A DNA stretch of 50,779 nt from Anaerolinea sp. (lineage in GTDB: Bacteria; Chloroflexota; Anaerolineae; Anaerolineales; Villigracilaceae). The notes under the pieces are model-generated. The model searched no databases. It was given only the letters and a program-made list of their open reading frames with translations, and had not been told where the DNA came from. Made by a program: the position numbers and the translations under genes. Below, piece after piece: positions 22,926 to 33,800 of the stretch. Position 1 is the stretch's first letter; each line of letters starts with the position of its first letter. The stretch is from the NCBI GenBank assembly GCA_020719725.1, contig DYPU01000008.1:1-50779 (forward strand). Direction: 5' to 3'.

Positions 22926-24167
22926 TTATCCTTTGCGCTGGAGATATTGTTGGTACAAAGTTTCGAGATTTTGGTAGATTTTTTTGCCGTAAAAATCATC
23001 CCCCGTCAGACCTGGGAACTGGGCGTAGGCCGGGATGGGTTTTACTTTGGGGTGGCTGGCGGCAAATTGCTGAATGACTTGGGCGTGGGGTTTGAGCGTT
23101 CCATCTGGTCGAATCAGGCCAAAGTGGCGTTCGTGGCGCGATTCGTGGCAAGGGGGAAGGGGCCATAGTTCTTCGGCGTAATCTGCGAAACACCAGAGCA
23201 TTGCGCCGGTTGCGCCAGAATGATGCAGCCGTGGCAAAACCTGGCGAATGTATTCGGCAAATTCTGTTTCGGATGCCATAAATTGGGTGCGTTCCAGGCC
23301 ATAGGCCGTCCACTCCCAGGTTTCGGAGGGTTTGCCTTGCAGGTTTGTGCAGCCACCGAATTCTTCCATGAGAGCCGGTTTGCCCGCCAAATGAGCGGTG
23401 AGGGCCGTCATAAAGGGGACGTGGTCGGGGTCGAGTGGGCCGCGCGCCCAGGGTGTATACATGGGGTAGGCGTGCATGGCTGCCAGATCGGTTTCGGCAA
23501 AAACCTGATGAACACGCAATCCGGTGTCATTTTCGAGGTCGTCACTATGCAATCCAACTGTGACGGGGGTGGCCGGGTCGATGTCCTTAATCAGGTCGGC
23601 CATTTCGCGCACCCAGGCCCGACCCTGGGCGGCATCTTCAGGCCAGGCAAACAGATCGGGTTCATTGCCCAGATTCCAGATAAAAATGGCAGGGTGGTCT
23701 TTTAGTTCGCGGACTATTGTCTTTAACAATAGCCGCTCTGCGCCAATGGCGGTTGGGTCATTAAACATATTGCGATAATTACCATCGGGCACAATTTTGC
23801 CCTGGCTCATCAATTGGCGCACAAAACCAAAATAGGGCGAAGGAAATCCCTGACGATCTTCAATCAACCAGCGCGGGGCCCAGTTGGGGCCGCTCATGTG
23901 CCCGGTAAAAAAGGTGACATCCAGCCCAAGCTTATGTTTTTGAGCCAGGTCGGCCACTTTTACAAGATTTGCCAGGGCGGTTTTCTCGACCCTGGTCGGT
24001 TCAGGCTGAAAATCGTCCCATAATAAAAAGATGCGCACCACATTCAGGCCCAAAGACCGGATGAGCGCAAAATCAGCCTCCACTTCGGCGGCGTCAAAGT
24101 GCGACCACCAATACATGGCTTTGCGGCGCGGCCAATAATTAATGCCGAGGTTAAAATTATCTGTCAT
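22926..24167 (-). CDS. clan GH-A glycoside hydrolase (GH5-like)
   Basis: A 413-residue TIM-barrel enzyme. NLGINYWPRRKAMYWWSHFDAAEV opens it, followed by LGLNVVRIFLLWDDF. The acid/base Glu is in IFIWNLGNEPDLF (strand 4) and the nucleophile Glu in KPALMEEFGGC (strand 7), the clan GH-A arrangement. HAYPMYTPWARGPLD and GAMLWCFADY are conserved substrate-site strands. There is no signal peptide, so the enzyme is cytoplasmic and likely trims imported oligosaccharides. Mannan or glucan as substrate cannot be separated by eye. GAAGGAG precedes ATG 24167. Confidence 0.82.
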   Translation of the reverse strand: MTDNFNLGINYWPRRKAMYWWSHFDAAEVEADFALIRSLGLNVVRIFLLWDDFQPEPTRVEKTALANLVKVADLAQKHKLGLDVTFFTGHMSGPNWAPRWLIEDRQGFPSPYFGFVRQLMSQGKIVPDGNYRNMFNDPTAIGAERLLLKTIVRELKDHPAIFIWNLGNEPDLFAWPEDAAQGRAWVREMADLIKDIDPATPVTVGLHSDDLENDTGLRVHQVFAETDLAAMHAYPMYTPWARGPLDPDHVPFMTALTAHLAGKPALMEEFGGCTNLQGKPSETWEWTAYGLERTQFMASETEFAEYIRQVLPRLHHSGATGAMLWCFADYAEELWPLPPCHESRHERHFGLIRPDGTLKPHAQVIQQFAASHPKVKPIPAYAQFPGLTGDDFYGKKIYQNLETLYQQYLQRKG

Positions 24168-24282
24168 GGCTGGCTCCTTCAGAATTCTTTAAAATAAAGG
24201 CATTATCGTTTCTTGTGTAAAAACCGGTTGAGCGCAAGAAATCGGCCATTGATGCCTGGATTTCTTGCAAAAAAGTACCTTA

Positions 24283-25311
24283 CTATGCCCTGGCAGGAGA
24301 ACCAAAAATAAACATCGCATCGCCAAACGAAAAAAAGCGGTAAGACTCGCGTTTGGCGGTTTCGTAAGCCTTTAGCATCGTTTCGCGCCCGGCAAAAGCA
24401 CTCATCATCATCAACAAAGTCGATTTTGGCAGATGGAAATTGGTAATAACGGCATCCACTACCTGATACGAATAGCCAGGCAAAATAAAAATGGAGGTGG
24501 GGCCAGCAAATACCGCCACCCGCCCCGCGCCCTGGGCCGCGCTTTCCAGCGTGCGAACACTCGTCGTGCCAACCCCAATTACGCGCCCGCCAGCCTGCCG
24601 GGCCGCGTTAATCTTCTCCGCCGCCTGAGCGGTCACTTCACACCACTCGGTATGAATTTGGTGCTCGCGCGGATCATCTTCTTTCACGGGCGCAAACGTA
24701 TCCAGGCCAACATGCAGCGTCACTTCAGCAAAATCCACACCCTGAGCGCGCAACTCAGCCATCAGACGCGGCGTAAAATGCAAACCAGCGGTAGGCGCAG
24801 CCGCAGAACCGGGCCGGGTAGCATACACCGTCTGGTAACGTTCCGGGTCAGTCAATTTTTGGTGGATGTAGGGCGGCAGGGGCATTTGCCCGTCTGCGGG
24901 CAGATGGGCCTCAACCGGCTCATCGAACCGCACCCGGCGGCGCGAACCTTCCAGGCTGGAAATAATTTCCGCTTCCAGGCCATCTACCAGCCTCAAGCGC
25001 TGCCCCAGGCCAAGACCCTTTCCGCCGACCAGACATTCCCAAACCGTATCCGATTCGCGGCGCAAGAGCAAAATTTCAGCCTTGCCACCAGTTGGCTTGC
25101 GCGCATTAAGACGCGCCGGGATAACCCGCGTCTGATTGACCACCAGCAAATCGGCGGGACGCAAATATTCGCCAATTTCGCAGAAACGACGGTGTTCCAG
25201 CATTCCAGTGACACGGTTCAAAACCATCAAACGCGCAGAATCACGCGGCTCGACAGGCGTTTGAGCAATAAACGATTCGGGCAAGTCGTAATCAAAATCG
25301 GCAGTACGCAT
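24283..25311 (-). CDS. queA: S-adenosylmethionine:tRNA ribosyltransferase-isomerase
   Basis: A 342-residue enzyme that transfers the ribosyl part of SAM to preQ1 in tRNA, making epoxyqueuosine. Family marks: FDYDLPESFIAQTPVEPRDSARLMVLNR at the start, LLVVNQTRVIPARL, YQTVYATRPGSAAAPTAGLHFT, GLDTFAPVKED and TNFHLPKSTLLMMMSAF. ATG 25311 is chosen because the family starts with M-x-x-x-D/E-F-D-Y; an upstream in-frame start adds 22 poor residues. Together with tgt at 43564-44685 it gives two queuosine-pathway steps in this window, at separate loci. Confidence 0.97.
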   Translation of the reverse strand: MRTADFDYDLPESFIAQTPVEPRDSARLMVLNRVTGMLEHRRFCEIGEYLRPADLLVVNQTRVIPARLNARKPTGGKAEILLLRRESDTVWECLVGGKGLGLGQRLRLVDGLEAEIISSLEGSRRRVRFDEPVEAHLPADGQMPLPPYIHQKLTDPERYQTVYATRPGSAAAPTAGLHFTPRLMAELRAQGVDFAEVTLHVGLDTFAPVKEDDPREHQIHTEWCEVTAQAAEKINAARQAGGRVIGVGTTSVRTLESAAQGAGRVAVFAGPTSIFILPGYSYQVVDAVITNFHLPKSTLLMMMSAFAGRETMLKAYETAKRESYRFFSFGDAMFIFGSPARA

Positions 25312-25366
25312 TCCAACAGTCTCTTTCATTTCCATAAAGTCCTGGGGCCAGGCCCACAGACCCGAA

Positions 25367-25372
25367 TATAAT
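25367..25372 (+). promoter_or_regulatory. -10 box for pbpC
   Basis: A consensus TATAAT 31 nt before ATG 25404. CTGGAG between them is a possible ribosome site. No clear -35 is seen. The complementary strand also offers TATTAT towards queA. Confidence 0.35.
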
Positions 25373-25403
25373 AACATGGCTCGGTTCTGGAGTACAAATC
25401 ACC

Positions 25404-27830
25404 ATGCGCCTAAAAAAAATCATCTTCCCGCTCGGCTTGCTCTTGATGCTCGGACTGGGGCTGGCCTGGGTTCTGACCGACCTACCCGCCATCGACTCAC
25501 TGTCCGAGCACCTGAACACCCCTTCCATTCGCATCACCGATCGAGACGGACACCCGCTTTACGAAATTTTGCCAGAAACCGGGGGACGCCATGCCGTCAT
25601 TGCGCTGGCGACCATCCCCGAATGTCTGAAACAAGCCACCATCGCGGTTGAAGATGAAAACTTCTACAGCAATCCGGGCGTAGACTTGCAAGGCATCGCC
25701 CGCGCCCTGTGGATTAACCTTCAGGGCGGCGAAACCATCGCCGGAGGTAGCACCATCACACAGCAGGTGGCCCGCAGCCTGCTACTCCCCGATGAAATCG
25801 CCGAACGCAGCCTGCGTCGTAAACTCCGCGAAAGCATCCTGGCCTGGCAAATGGCGCGCCAACTTTCTAAAGACGAAATCCTGGCGCTCTACCTGAACCA
25901 AACCTTCTATGGTGGCTTTGCCTACGGCGTAGAAGCCGCCGCCCAAACCTATTTTGGAAAACCCGCCGCCGACCTGTTGCTGCCCGAATGCGCCCTGCTG
26001 GCGGGTCTGCCGCAGGCCCCTTCATACTACAACCCTTTCAGCAATCCCGAAGCCGCGCTGGAACGCCAAAAAATCGTTCTGGGACTCATGGAAGAAAACG
26101 GTTTCATCAGTGCCGCCGAACGCCAGCAGGCCGGTCAAACCCCACTTAGCTACAACCCAGCCCCCTTCCCCATCCGCGCTCCGCACTTCGTCTGGATGGT
26201 CAAAGCCGAACTCGATCGACTCGAACTGACTCCCGGAGCCAGCCTGATCATCCGCACCAGCCTTAGCCTGAATGCCCAAAACATCGCCGAAAACGCCATC
26301 GCGCGTCAAATTGCCAAACTCCAGGGCAATAACGGCCTGGATCACAACGTTAACAATGCCGCTGTTGTCGTTTTGGAGGTTAAAACCGGAGAAATTCTGG
26401 CCCTGGCGGGCAGCGCCAATTATTTTGACACTGCCATTGCCGGAGCTGTCAACATGGCCGCCGCGCCCCGCCAGCCGGGTTCGGCTTTTAAGCCTTTTCT
26501 TTACGCTGAGGCCTTTAACCCGCAAACGGCCAATCCCTGGACCGCCGCCACGCCGCTACTGGATGTGGAAACCGTTTTCCCGGCCTCCCAGGGCCAAGTT
26601 TACATTCCCAAAAACTACAATGGCAAAGAAAATGGCCCTGTTCCGGCGCGCGTGGCGCTGGCTTCTTCACTCAATATTCCAGCGGTGCTAACCCTGCAAA
26701 AAGTGGGCGTGAACGAGATGACCCAGCTCGCCAACCGGATCGGCATCAACTTGCTAACCGACCCGGAAGATTATGACCTTTCGCTGGCGCTCGGCGGCGG
26801 ACAAATGAGCCTGCTGGAACTGACCAGCGCCTATGCCGTTCTCGCCAATCGCGGCTTTGCCAATGGGCGCACAACCATTCTCGACATCCGCGATGCCGAT
26901 GGCCGCCTGCTTTACCAACCAACCCGGCCCGGCCAAATCCAAATCTTTGACCCGCGCGTGGCCTGGCTGATCAGCGACATCTTAAGTGATGACAATGCCC
27001 GTCAATTGGGCTTTGGCGAAAACAGTACCCTTAAAATCGAGCGCCCGGCGGCAGTCAAAACCGGCACAACTACCAATTTTCACGATAATTGGACGATAGG
27101 TTACACACCCAGCATCGTTGTCGGGGTTTGGGTTGGCAATAGCGACTATCAAGCCATGCGCGATGTCAACGGACTGACCGGGGCTGCCCCAATTTGGCAG
27201 GAAATACTACGCGGACTGCTGCGCGGCCAACCCAAAGAGGCTTTTATCCGCCCGCCGGGGTTGGAGGAACAACAAGTTTGCACTTATTCCGGGCTTTTGC
27301 CAACCCGGTTGTGTAACAAAACGCATCGTGAATGGTTTCTGACTGAAACCGTCCCTAGCCAACCCGACACCCTTTACCGCCAGATTTGGTTGGATGTGAC
27401 AACTGAAACGCTCGCCACCAACGCGACAGCGCCCGCCAACCTTTCCCCGCTGACGGTGCTCAATCTGCCACCCCAGGCCCAACGTTGGGCCCATGCCCAG
27501 GGCTTGCGGCTGCTGTCAGATTTTGCAAACCCGGCGGAGGTTGAAGCAGTTCCATTGGCGTTCATCTCACCTCAACCGGGAGCCGTTTATCGCATTTCCG
27601 AGAAATTGGCCGTCTCGGCCCAGCAAATTCCGCTTGAAATTGTGGCCGCGGCGGGAGTTACAAATATATCGCTTTGGCTGGATGGGGCGCAAATTAGTTC
27701 TTTGGCCGAGCCGCCCTACTTGCATTGGTGGACTCTGGCCGAGGGCACGCATCACTTTCAGGCACGCGGGCTGCTGGCCGATGGACGCGCGCTGGAAAGC
27801 GCAATGTTGGAGATTACTGTCTCTCGTTAA
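25404..27830 (+). CDS. pbpC: penicillin-binding protein 1C (bifunctional)
   Basis: An 808-residue peptidoglycan synthase anchored by an N-terminal helix (residues ~6-25). The glycosyltransferase domain has AVEDENFYSNPGVDLQGIAR with Glu83, then GGSTITQQVAR and LYLNQTFYGGFAYGVEAAAQTYFGK. The transpeptidase has the nucleophile Ser360 in QPGSAFKPF, SSLN, and KTGTT from Lys552. The last ~90 residues match the BiPBP_C beta domain that defines PBP1C (WLDGAQISSLAEPPYLHWW). It converges on the macroglobulin gene; this pair is also associated in proteobacteria, where the macroglobulin is thought to guard the envelope when PBP1C repairs it. Confidence 0.95.
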   Translation: MRLKKIIFPLGLLLMLGLGLAWVLTDLPAIDSLSEHLNTPSIRITDRDGHPLYEILPETGGRHAVIALATIPECLKQATIAVEDENFYSNPGVDLQGIARALWINLQGGETIAGGSTITQQVARSLLLPDEIAERSLRRKLRESILAWQMARQLSKDEILALYLNQTFYGGFAYGVEAAAQTYFGKPAADLLLPECALLAGLPQAPSYYNPFSNPEAALERQKIVLGLMEENGFISAAERQQAGQTPLSYNPAPFPIRAPHFVWMVKAELDRLELTPGASLIIRTSLSLNAQNIAENAIARQIAKLQGNNGLDHNVNNAAVVVLEVKTGEILALAGSANYFDTAIAGAVNMAAAPRQPGSAFKPFLYAEAFNPQTANPWTAATPLLDVETVFPASQGQVYIPKNYNGKENGPVPARVALASSLNIPAVLTLQKVGVNEMTQLANRIGINLLTDPEDYDLSLALGGGQMSLLELTSAYAVLANRGFANGRTTILDIRDADGRLLYQPTRPGQIQIFDPRVAWLISDILSDDNARQLGFGENSTLKIERPAAVKTGTTTNFHDNWTIGYTPSIVVGVWVGNSDYQAMRDVNGLTGAAPIWQEILRGLLRGQPKEAFIRPPGLEEQQVCTYSGLLPTRLCNKTHREWFLTETVPSQPDTLYRQIWLDVTTETLATNATAPANLSPLTVLNLPPQAQRWAHAQGLRLLSDFANPAEVEAVPLAFISPQPGAVYRISEKLAVSAQQIPLEIVAAAGVTNISLWLDGAQISSLAEPPYLHWWTLAEGTHHFQARGLLADGRALESAMLEITVSR

Positions 27831-27831
27831 A

Positions 27832-27870
27832 CAATCAGGGCGTTCCAACCGGAACGCCCTGATTGTTTTT
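27832..27870 (+). terminator. terminator between pbpC and the macroglobulin gene
   Basis: A 15-bp perfect stem, arms CAATCAGGGCGTTCC and GGAACGCCCTGATTG, a 4-nt loop and TTTTTATTT. It lies just after the pbpC stop and reaches the stop of the opposite gene, so it probably serves both. Confidence 0.92.
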
Positions 27871-30800
27871 ATTTCACTTCAAACATGCTTCCGGCGCTGC
27901 GTCCGGCCACATCTGGGAAGTAGAACTGTCTGGCCGTGACCGGTAAAACATGAAACTGCCCCTTCGTGTTGGCCCGCGCCAGGTAGGTGATGGTGTATGT
28001 CCCCGCGGGCAGGTAATCGGCAGACATCACAACCCGATCGTCATATATTTGTTTGTAATAGAAGTACCACCAGCCCCAACCGTAGCGTTCATAGTCGTTG
28101 GGCTGATAAATCAATGGAACTTGCTGCGAGGTGAGGAGCGAGGCGTCGATGGCCTCCAACCCGGCGGGCAGCGGATCGTCGATAACGAGGTAGTGAACGC
28201 TCTCAGGCACAACCACAGTGATACGCGCCTGCACCAACTCGCCCCGCTCCACTGTGGTGACGGGGGTTTTCAAATCGTCGGGGCGGTAGTATTGGCGCGA
28301 AACGAGAATGCCCTGGTCGAGCGCAGAAATATCTTCGACTGGCAGCGCATATTCCATGTAGGCGGTGTAATACAACACACCGGGACCAGCCCCACGGGTG
28401 ATGACCAGGCTGTTGGTGGCTTCGGCCACTAGTTTTTGCGCATCCAGCCGCAAGAGGGTGGTTTCGGTCAGAGCTTCGGCGCGGGCCTGGCCGCTTTCCA
28501 GCAATTCACCGTTTAAACCAATCGCGTATGCGTAATCGGTCTCAAATTCGCCTGAAAGCGCCAGCCAATTGGTGAGGGCCATCAGCGACCAGGCGGTTTC
28601 CTGCGTGGAATACCAGTGGCTGCCAGAGCGATGCTTCATTAACCAGCGGATGCCGTTGGGAATGAGCGCGTTTTGCGGATCGACCTGAATGAGCGCATTG
28701 AGGAGGATGGCTGTTGTGCGGAGGTCGGTATTCCAGTTCCAGTAGTCGGTTTCGCTCTCGTCCCACCATGCGCCCGCCGCCGACTGGGCTGCGGCACCGT
28801 TGATTTCGGACAGTAATTCAAGAATGCGCTCATCGGCGGGGTCGTTCAGGTGCATGGCCTGCATCAGCAGGCCTTTGGCGTAGTAGTTCATTCCAACGCG
28901 GTAGGCGTACAGGCTGGAAAGGCCGTTGGCGTTCAGCAATCCGCCTCGCGCCAAAGCATATAACGCAAAAGCCGTGCGGTTTTTCTGCCAGCCGGTACTG
29001 CTACGCGAAATAGATGGCAAGTTTGCATTGAGATAGCCCAATCCATTGTCCAAGACCGTCTCAGAAACGGTGTAACCCGCTTTTTGGGCTTCGAGCAAGC
29101 CTAAAACGACATAGGCGGTGGTATTTGGCTGACTTTCCGAGCCGGGCCACAATCCCCAGCCGCCATCCCAGCCCTGGTTGGAGATTAAGCGTTGCAAGGC
29201 CGGCCTGACTTGTTCGTCGAGCGCAATTTGCAGGCTATCGGTCGGTTTTCCGGCCAGTTTGAGCGCTTCGAGCGCAATGAGATTGGGCAAAAAGCGCGAA
29301 ACGGTCTGTTCCATGCACAGGTAAGGATAATCGTTAAGATAATCCAAGCCGTCGAGCATCGAAGCCGCCAGTGAGGGTGAAACTTCGAGATTGAGAGCCG
29401 CATCCAGATAATCGAGCGAAGCCGGAAGACTGACAGCTTCGGCGATGGAACCGGCCTCGCGTAAGGCCCCGGCGCTGCCGACCATTTCGATAACGTGGTA
29501 CGCTAAAACAGGCAAGCCCTGCCCTGGCAGTGTGCCCAGGGTCGGGCGGGTCGAATCGCTATAGCTGCCGCTTGCCGCGCTGGCAACCAGGTCAACGCGC
29601 GTCACACCCCGTTGGACGGTTACTTGCCAGGTGGCATAGGCCTGTTGGCGGGCCGCAACCGTCAACATTTGGCTGGCATCCGATTCCAGATTAAGCCCTT
29701 CAGCCTCCAGCGTCACTTTAACCTGCAAAGACTGTTCGGTGTTGTTGTGAACCAGCGCTCCCAATGTCAAAACATCGTCTACCACAAAAAAACGCGGCGT
29801 TTGCAGGTCAATTTGAAGCGGGCGGGTGCTGAGCAGTTCACTCTCAGTCTCGCCCACCCGGGTGTCTTTTGTCACGGCGCGGGCGGTCATCTGCCAGGTG
29901 GTCAAGTTATCCGGCAAAGTCAGCGTCACCTGCGCCAGGCCCTTTTCATCGGTCAAGACCTGAGCCTGCCAAAAAGCCGTATCCTTAAAATTCTGGCGCA
30001 CCGTCACAATTCCGGTTTCGCCTTCGCCTTTGCCACCGCCACCGCCGCTGCCGCTGCTTTCTCCATCTGGGATAATTTCCTCATAATTTGTATTAAACTC
30101 TTCGGCGTTGAGCACCAGGCTCGAAGCAGTCATCACGCTCAGGCCGCGCTGCGGGTAGAAAGCCTCCAACAACGGCAAACTGACCGAGGGTGCCAGCGCC
30201 AGCGCAGCCTGATCTACCAAGGCCAGTGAAACATCGGCCTGAACCGGTTTGCCATCCAGGTCTTTGGTATGCACCGTATACGTCACCGCCTCGCCCGGCT
30301 GAGCAGTCGCCTTGTCACTTTCCAGGCTAATAAAAATCCCCTGGCGGGCCGGGCTAATATTGACGCGCACCATCCCCATCTTAAAATCGGGCGGAGTATC
30401 ACCCTGAGCCGCCCGCACCACCACCACCGAAACATACATCACGGGAGCCATGTCTGAGGTAATGGGCAGTTCATAAACGGTGCTGTTATTTTCGAGCGTA
30501 ACCACTTTCTTTTCATAAATATGGCCGCGTTCCACCGTAATCAGGGCCAGGTTTTGGCCTTCAAAGGGTTGGGCGATCAAAATCTTGGCGGTATCACCGG
30601 GGTTATAGCTGTCTTTATCGGCGATTAGCTGAAAAGAACGGTCGTTGGTCTGACGCCAGGGAACGTAACTCTGGCTGGATACCCATAAAAAAGCGGAAGC
30701 CTTCGCCGCGCGCCCCTCAACATCTTTGGCCGTTAACGTGGCTTTATACTGCCCGCCAGTGGGTGGCGTAAACGAGACCGTTGCCAGGCCATTGGCATCT

Positions 30801-33800
30801 GTAATCGCCGAAGCATTGCCCGCCGGGATGGTTTTTACCGCAGATTCCCAACGTGAGACGCCGTTTTCATCTTCGCGCACCACACTGTACCAGCGCTGTT
30901 CGGCAAATGCCACGCTGATAGATTGGCCCGCCAACGGCTCGCCCACCATATCCAGTAAAACCAGTTCAAAAGTTTGGGGCTGGCCCTGTTCGCCGACGTA
31001 ATTCTCCGGGCGGATACCGGCATGGACAGCGCTGGCTAACACCGTCAGGCTGGCGCTGCTACCCACCAAATTTCCGCCGACATCGGTCACATTGGCGCTA
31101 AAGTTTATGGTTTGACTGGCACTATCTTTATCCAGGGTTAGGGTCTCAACCAGTTCGAAATGTCCATTTTCGTCGGTCGGCCCTTGTCCATCTTTAAACA
31201 CTGGCGGCACGCTGGAACCTCCACCATCCAAATAATAATCATAGAGATTGAAATCATCAAAACTGTATGCGCTATAGGCGGCAGGCGGATTGTAATAGAA
31301 AGGTTGAGACTCCATAAACCAATCCACCGTGGCATTGCCCAGGCTTCCGCCAGAATAGTAAGCGGCATCCAAAGCAAAAACGGCTTCTTCCCCGGTTAAG
31401 ACCGTGGCGGGAGCGGCGCTGGCCGTCACCGCAAATTGCGGTTTGACATATTCCGCCACCCGAAACGAGGTGGAGCCAAAAATATAGTCGCTGGCGCGCG
31501 AAGAACGCACCTGAATGTAATAATTGCCCACCGGCGCATCCGCGCCCAAATCAAACTGAGCCGCAAAAGAGCCCATTTCTGAAAGTGAAACCATTTCGCC
31601 AAAGACCTGGCCCTGGTCGCCATCAATGCTGACAAAAACCTGGCTCAATTCTGTCAGGCGGTAACGCAAATCGTCTACATCGCGCAAAATACCTTTTATA
31701 TACACCGGTTGATTGGGGCGGTAGAGCGGCCTTTCTGTATAAACATAGGCAAATGTTTCTTTCACCGGCCACCAGTAATCGACCCAAACTCCAGTCTGGC
31801 CCTCGTTGACGCCCGCCCCCCAGTTGCTGGCCGCCATCGCCACTTGAGTCTCGTCAGCAGTGCGGGCATACCAGGCATTGGGCGCATCTTGCAAATAGGC
31901 CAATCCATTGTTATCGGTAACAACGCTGCCAAGATGATTGCTGTTTGAATCATAGAAGTCCACTGGAACATCTGCTACAGGCCGGCCACTCTGCGAATTG
32001 ACCAACCAGGCCAACGCTTCGGTCTGGGTAGTCTTCAAGGTCAGGTTATCATCGGCCACAATAAAAATTGCGCCCTGCCAATAACGCTCCGATGACTCAA
32101 GCGGCGCAGCATTCAGCCCCAGATAATAGTAACCAGGCGCAAGCGGCCCGCTTTCGTCGAGGGGCAGCAAAACCCGCGCAAATTGGTTCTTCCCGGCCAG
32201 CAGTTCTGGCTGCCATTCGCGCAGGGCTGGCTCGGCGCTATAAAAACTATTCATGGAAAGTGACCCACTGACCAAGGGCATAAACTGATCAAACGTCAGA
32301 CGATGAAGGGAAAGAACAGCCGAATCGAGATTGGTGTATTCCAAAAATATTGACTGGTCGCTTGTCGTGCGAAAAATCAGCGGGTAGTACGGCGTCAGCA
32401 AACCCGCCATCGGAGTCAGACCCGCCGTTTCAAAGCTAAAAGACGTTTCAGCCCCAATGCGGTTGCCGTAAATATCACTGATGCCCGGTAAAATGCGGAT
32501 AACGTATTCGGTGGATGGCTCTAGCCCAAAAATATCGAGACGCTGCGCTTCTTCCCTGTAAAACAAGCGGACGGGAACAGCCGGTTCGGGCGAAACCCGC
32601 ACCCGGTCTTGCATACTGGCGAATTCCATGCGCGTGTTAAAGCTGACACTTGCCAGCGCCGAAAAATCGCTCTGGCTGCCGCGCGAGGGGCTAACCTTGC
32701 TAATCGCCGGTCGCGGCAGGGTAGAGAGTTTGATGCGAAAATCTTCCCGCACTGCGCCGCCATCCTGCGCCAATGCCGAAGCGGCCACTGTCAGGTTGTA
32801 GAAGCTGGCAATCGTCAAGCGGCTGGATGGCGTGATGGTCAGCACGGTGGCAGTCTCGTCCCAGGTGAACTTAACCGGTACGGCGGCGCGGGTTTCAATA
32901 TTTTGCAGCAAAACAGCCCCAGCCAGGCTGGCCTGATCCATGGGCTGGTTAAATGTGACCTGAAAAACCTGGTCGAGCCGCACATTTTCGATAGTTTCAG
33001 AAAAATTATAGCCAACATCCTGTAATGCAAAATTTACCACCGCGGGCGAGCTGGTGGTAAAGCCCCAGCTGTATTCGGCCTGCAAAGCAACGCCGGTTGT
33101 ATCTTTAAGCGTGGGGCGAACACGCACCTCATAATGAGTTCCACTAGCCAGGCCGGTTTCGGGCTTAAAGACATAGATCGACGGGCTGACCCAATCACCC
33201 GTCCCTGCCAGCGCGGGCTGAATGCTGATGGGTGGGGGCAGTTTGGCCTGATCTTCTTTGGTCATGAGCGGGATGACCGGTTTATTAAAGAGGACAGTAA
33301 TGGCCGTGCCACGCTCCACATCCTGCGCCTGATCCAGCGGAAAAACCTGGCTCACCGCCAAAAGATCGGTAACGCGATAATCAAAACGCGCGGCGGCGGC
33401 CAAGGTCTGCCCGGCGGCGCTGAGGGCGCTGGTAGAAAAAAGGCCGCTGTAACTTGCGCCCGCCTGCAAAGATCGCTGTGGCGTAAAGCGCAGGGTGCGC
33501 TCGTCAGCCCATTCCAATTTCCCGGCCAGGGCCTGGCCTTCAGCATCGAGAAATTGCCAGGCGGCGGCAGTCTGATCGGGTTGCATGGGCCGGTCGAATC
33601 CGAATTCGAGAGTCGGTTTAAGCGCCAGGCGTTCGCCCGGCAAAGGTGATTGGCGGATAATTTGCGGAAAAGGTGAAAGAGTGGCTTCAACCAGCAGCCG
33701 CTCCGGGGTGGCCGTTGCCAGGCTGGGGCTAGGCCCGGCGCAAGCAGTCAGAATCCCAAAAAGCAGAACTGTCAATCCACATAGCCCACATATAGCGCGA

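Noticed and set aside
24433-25371. 312-codon plus-strand open frame
   Set aside because: It is antisense to queA, has no recognisable domain and a basic, low-complexity composition; queA explains the region.
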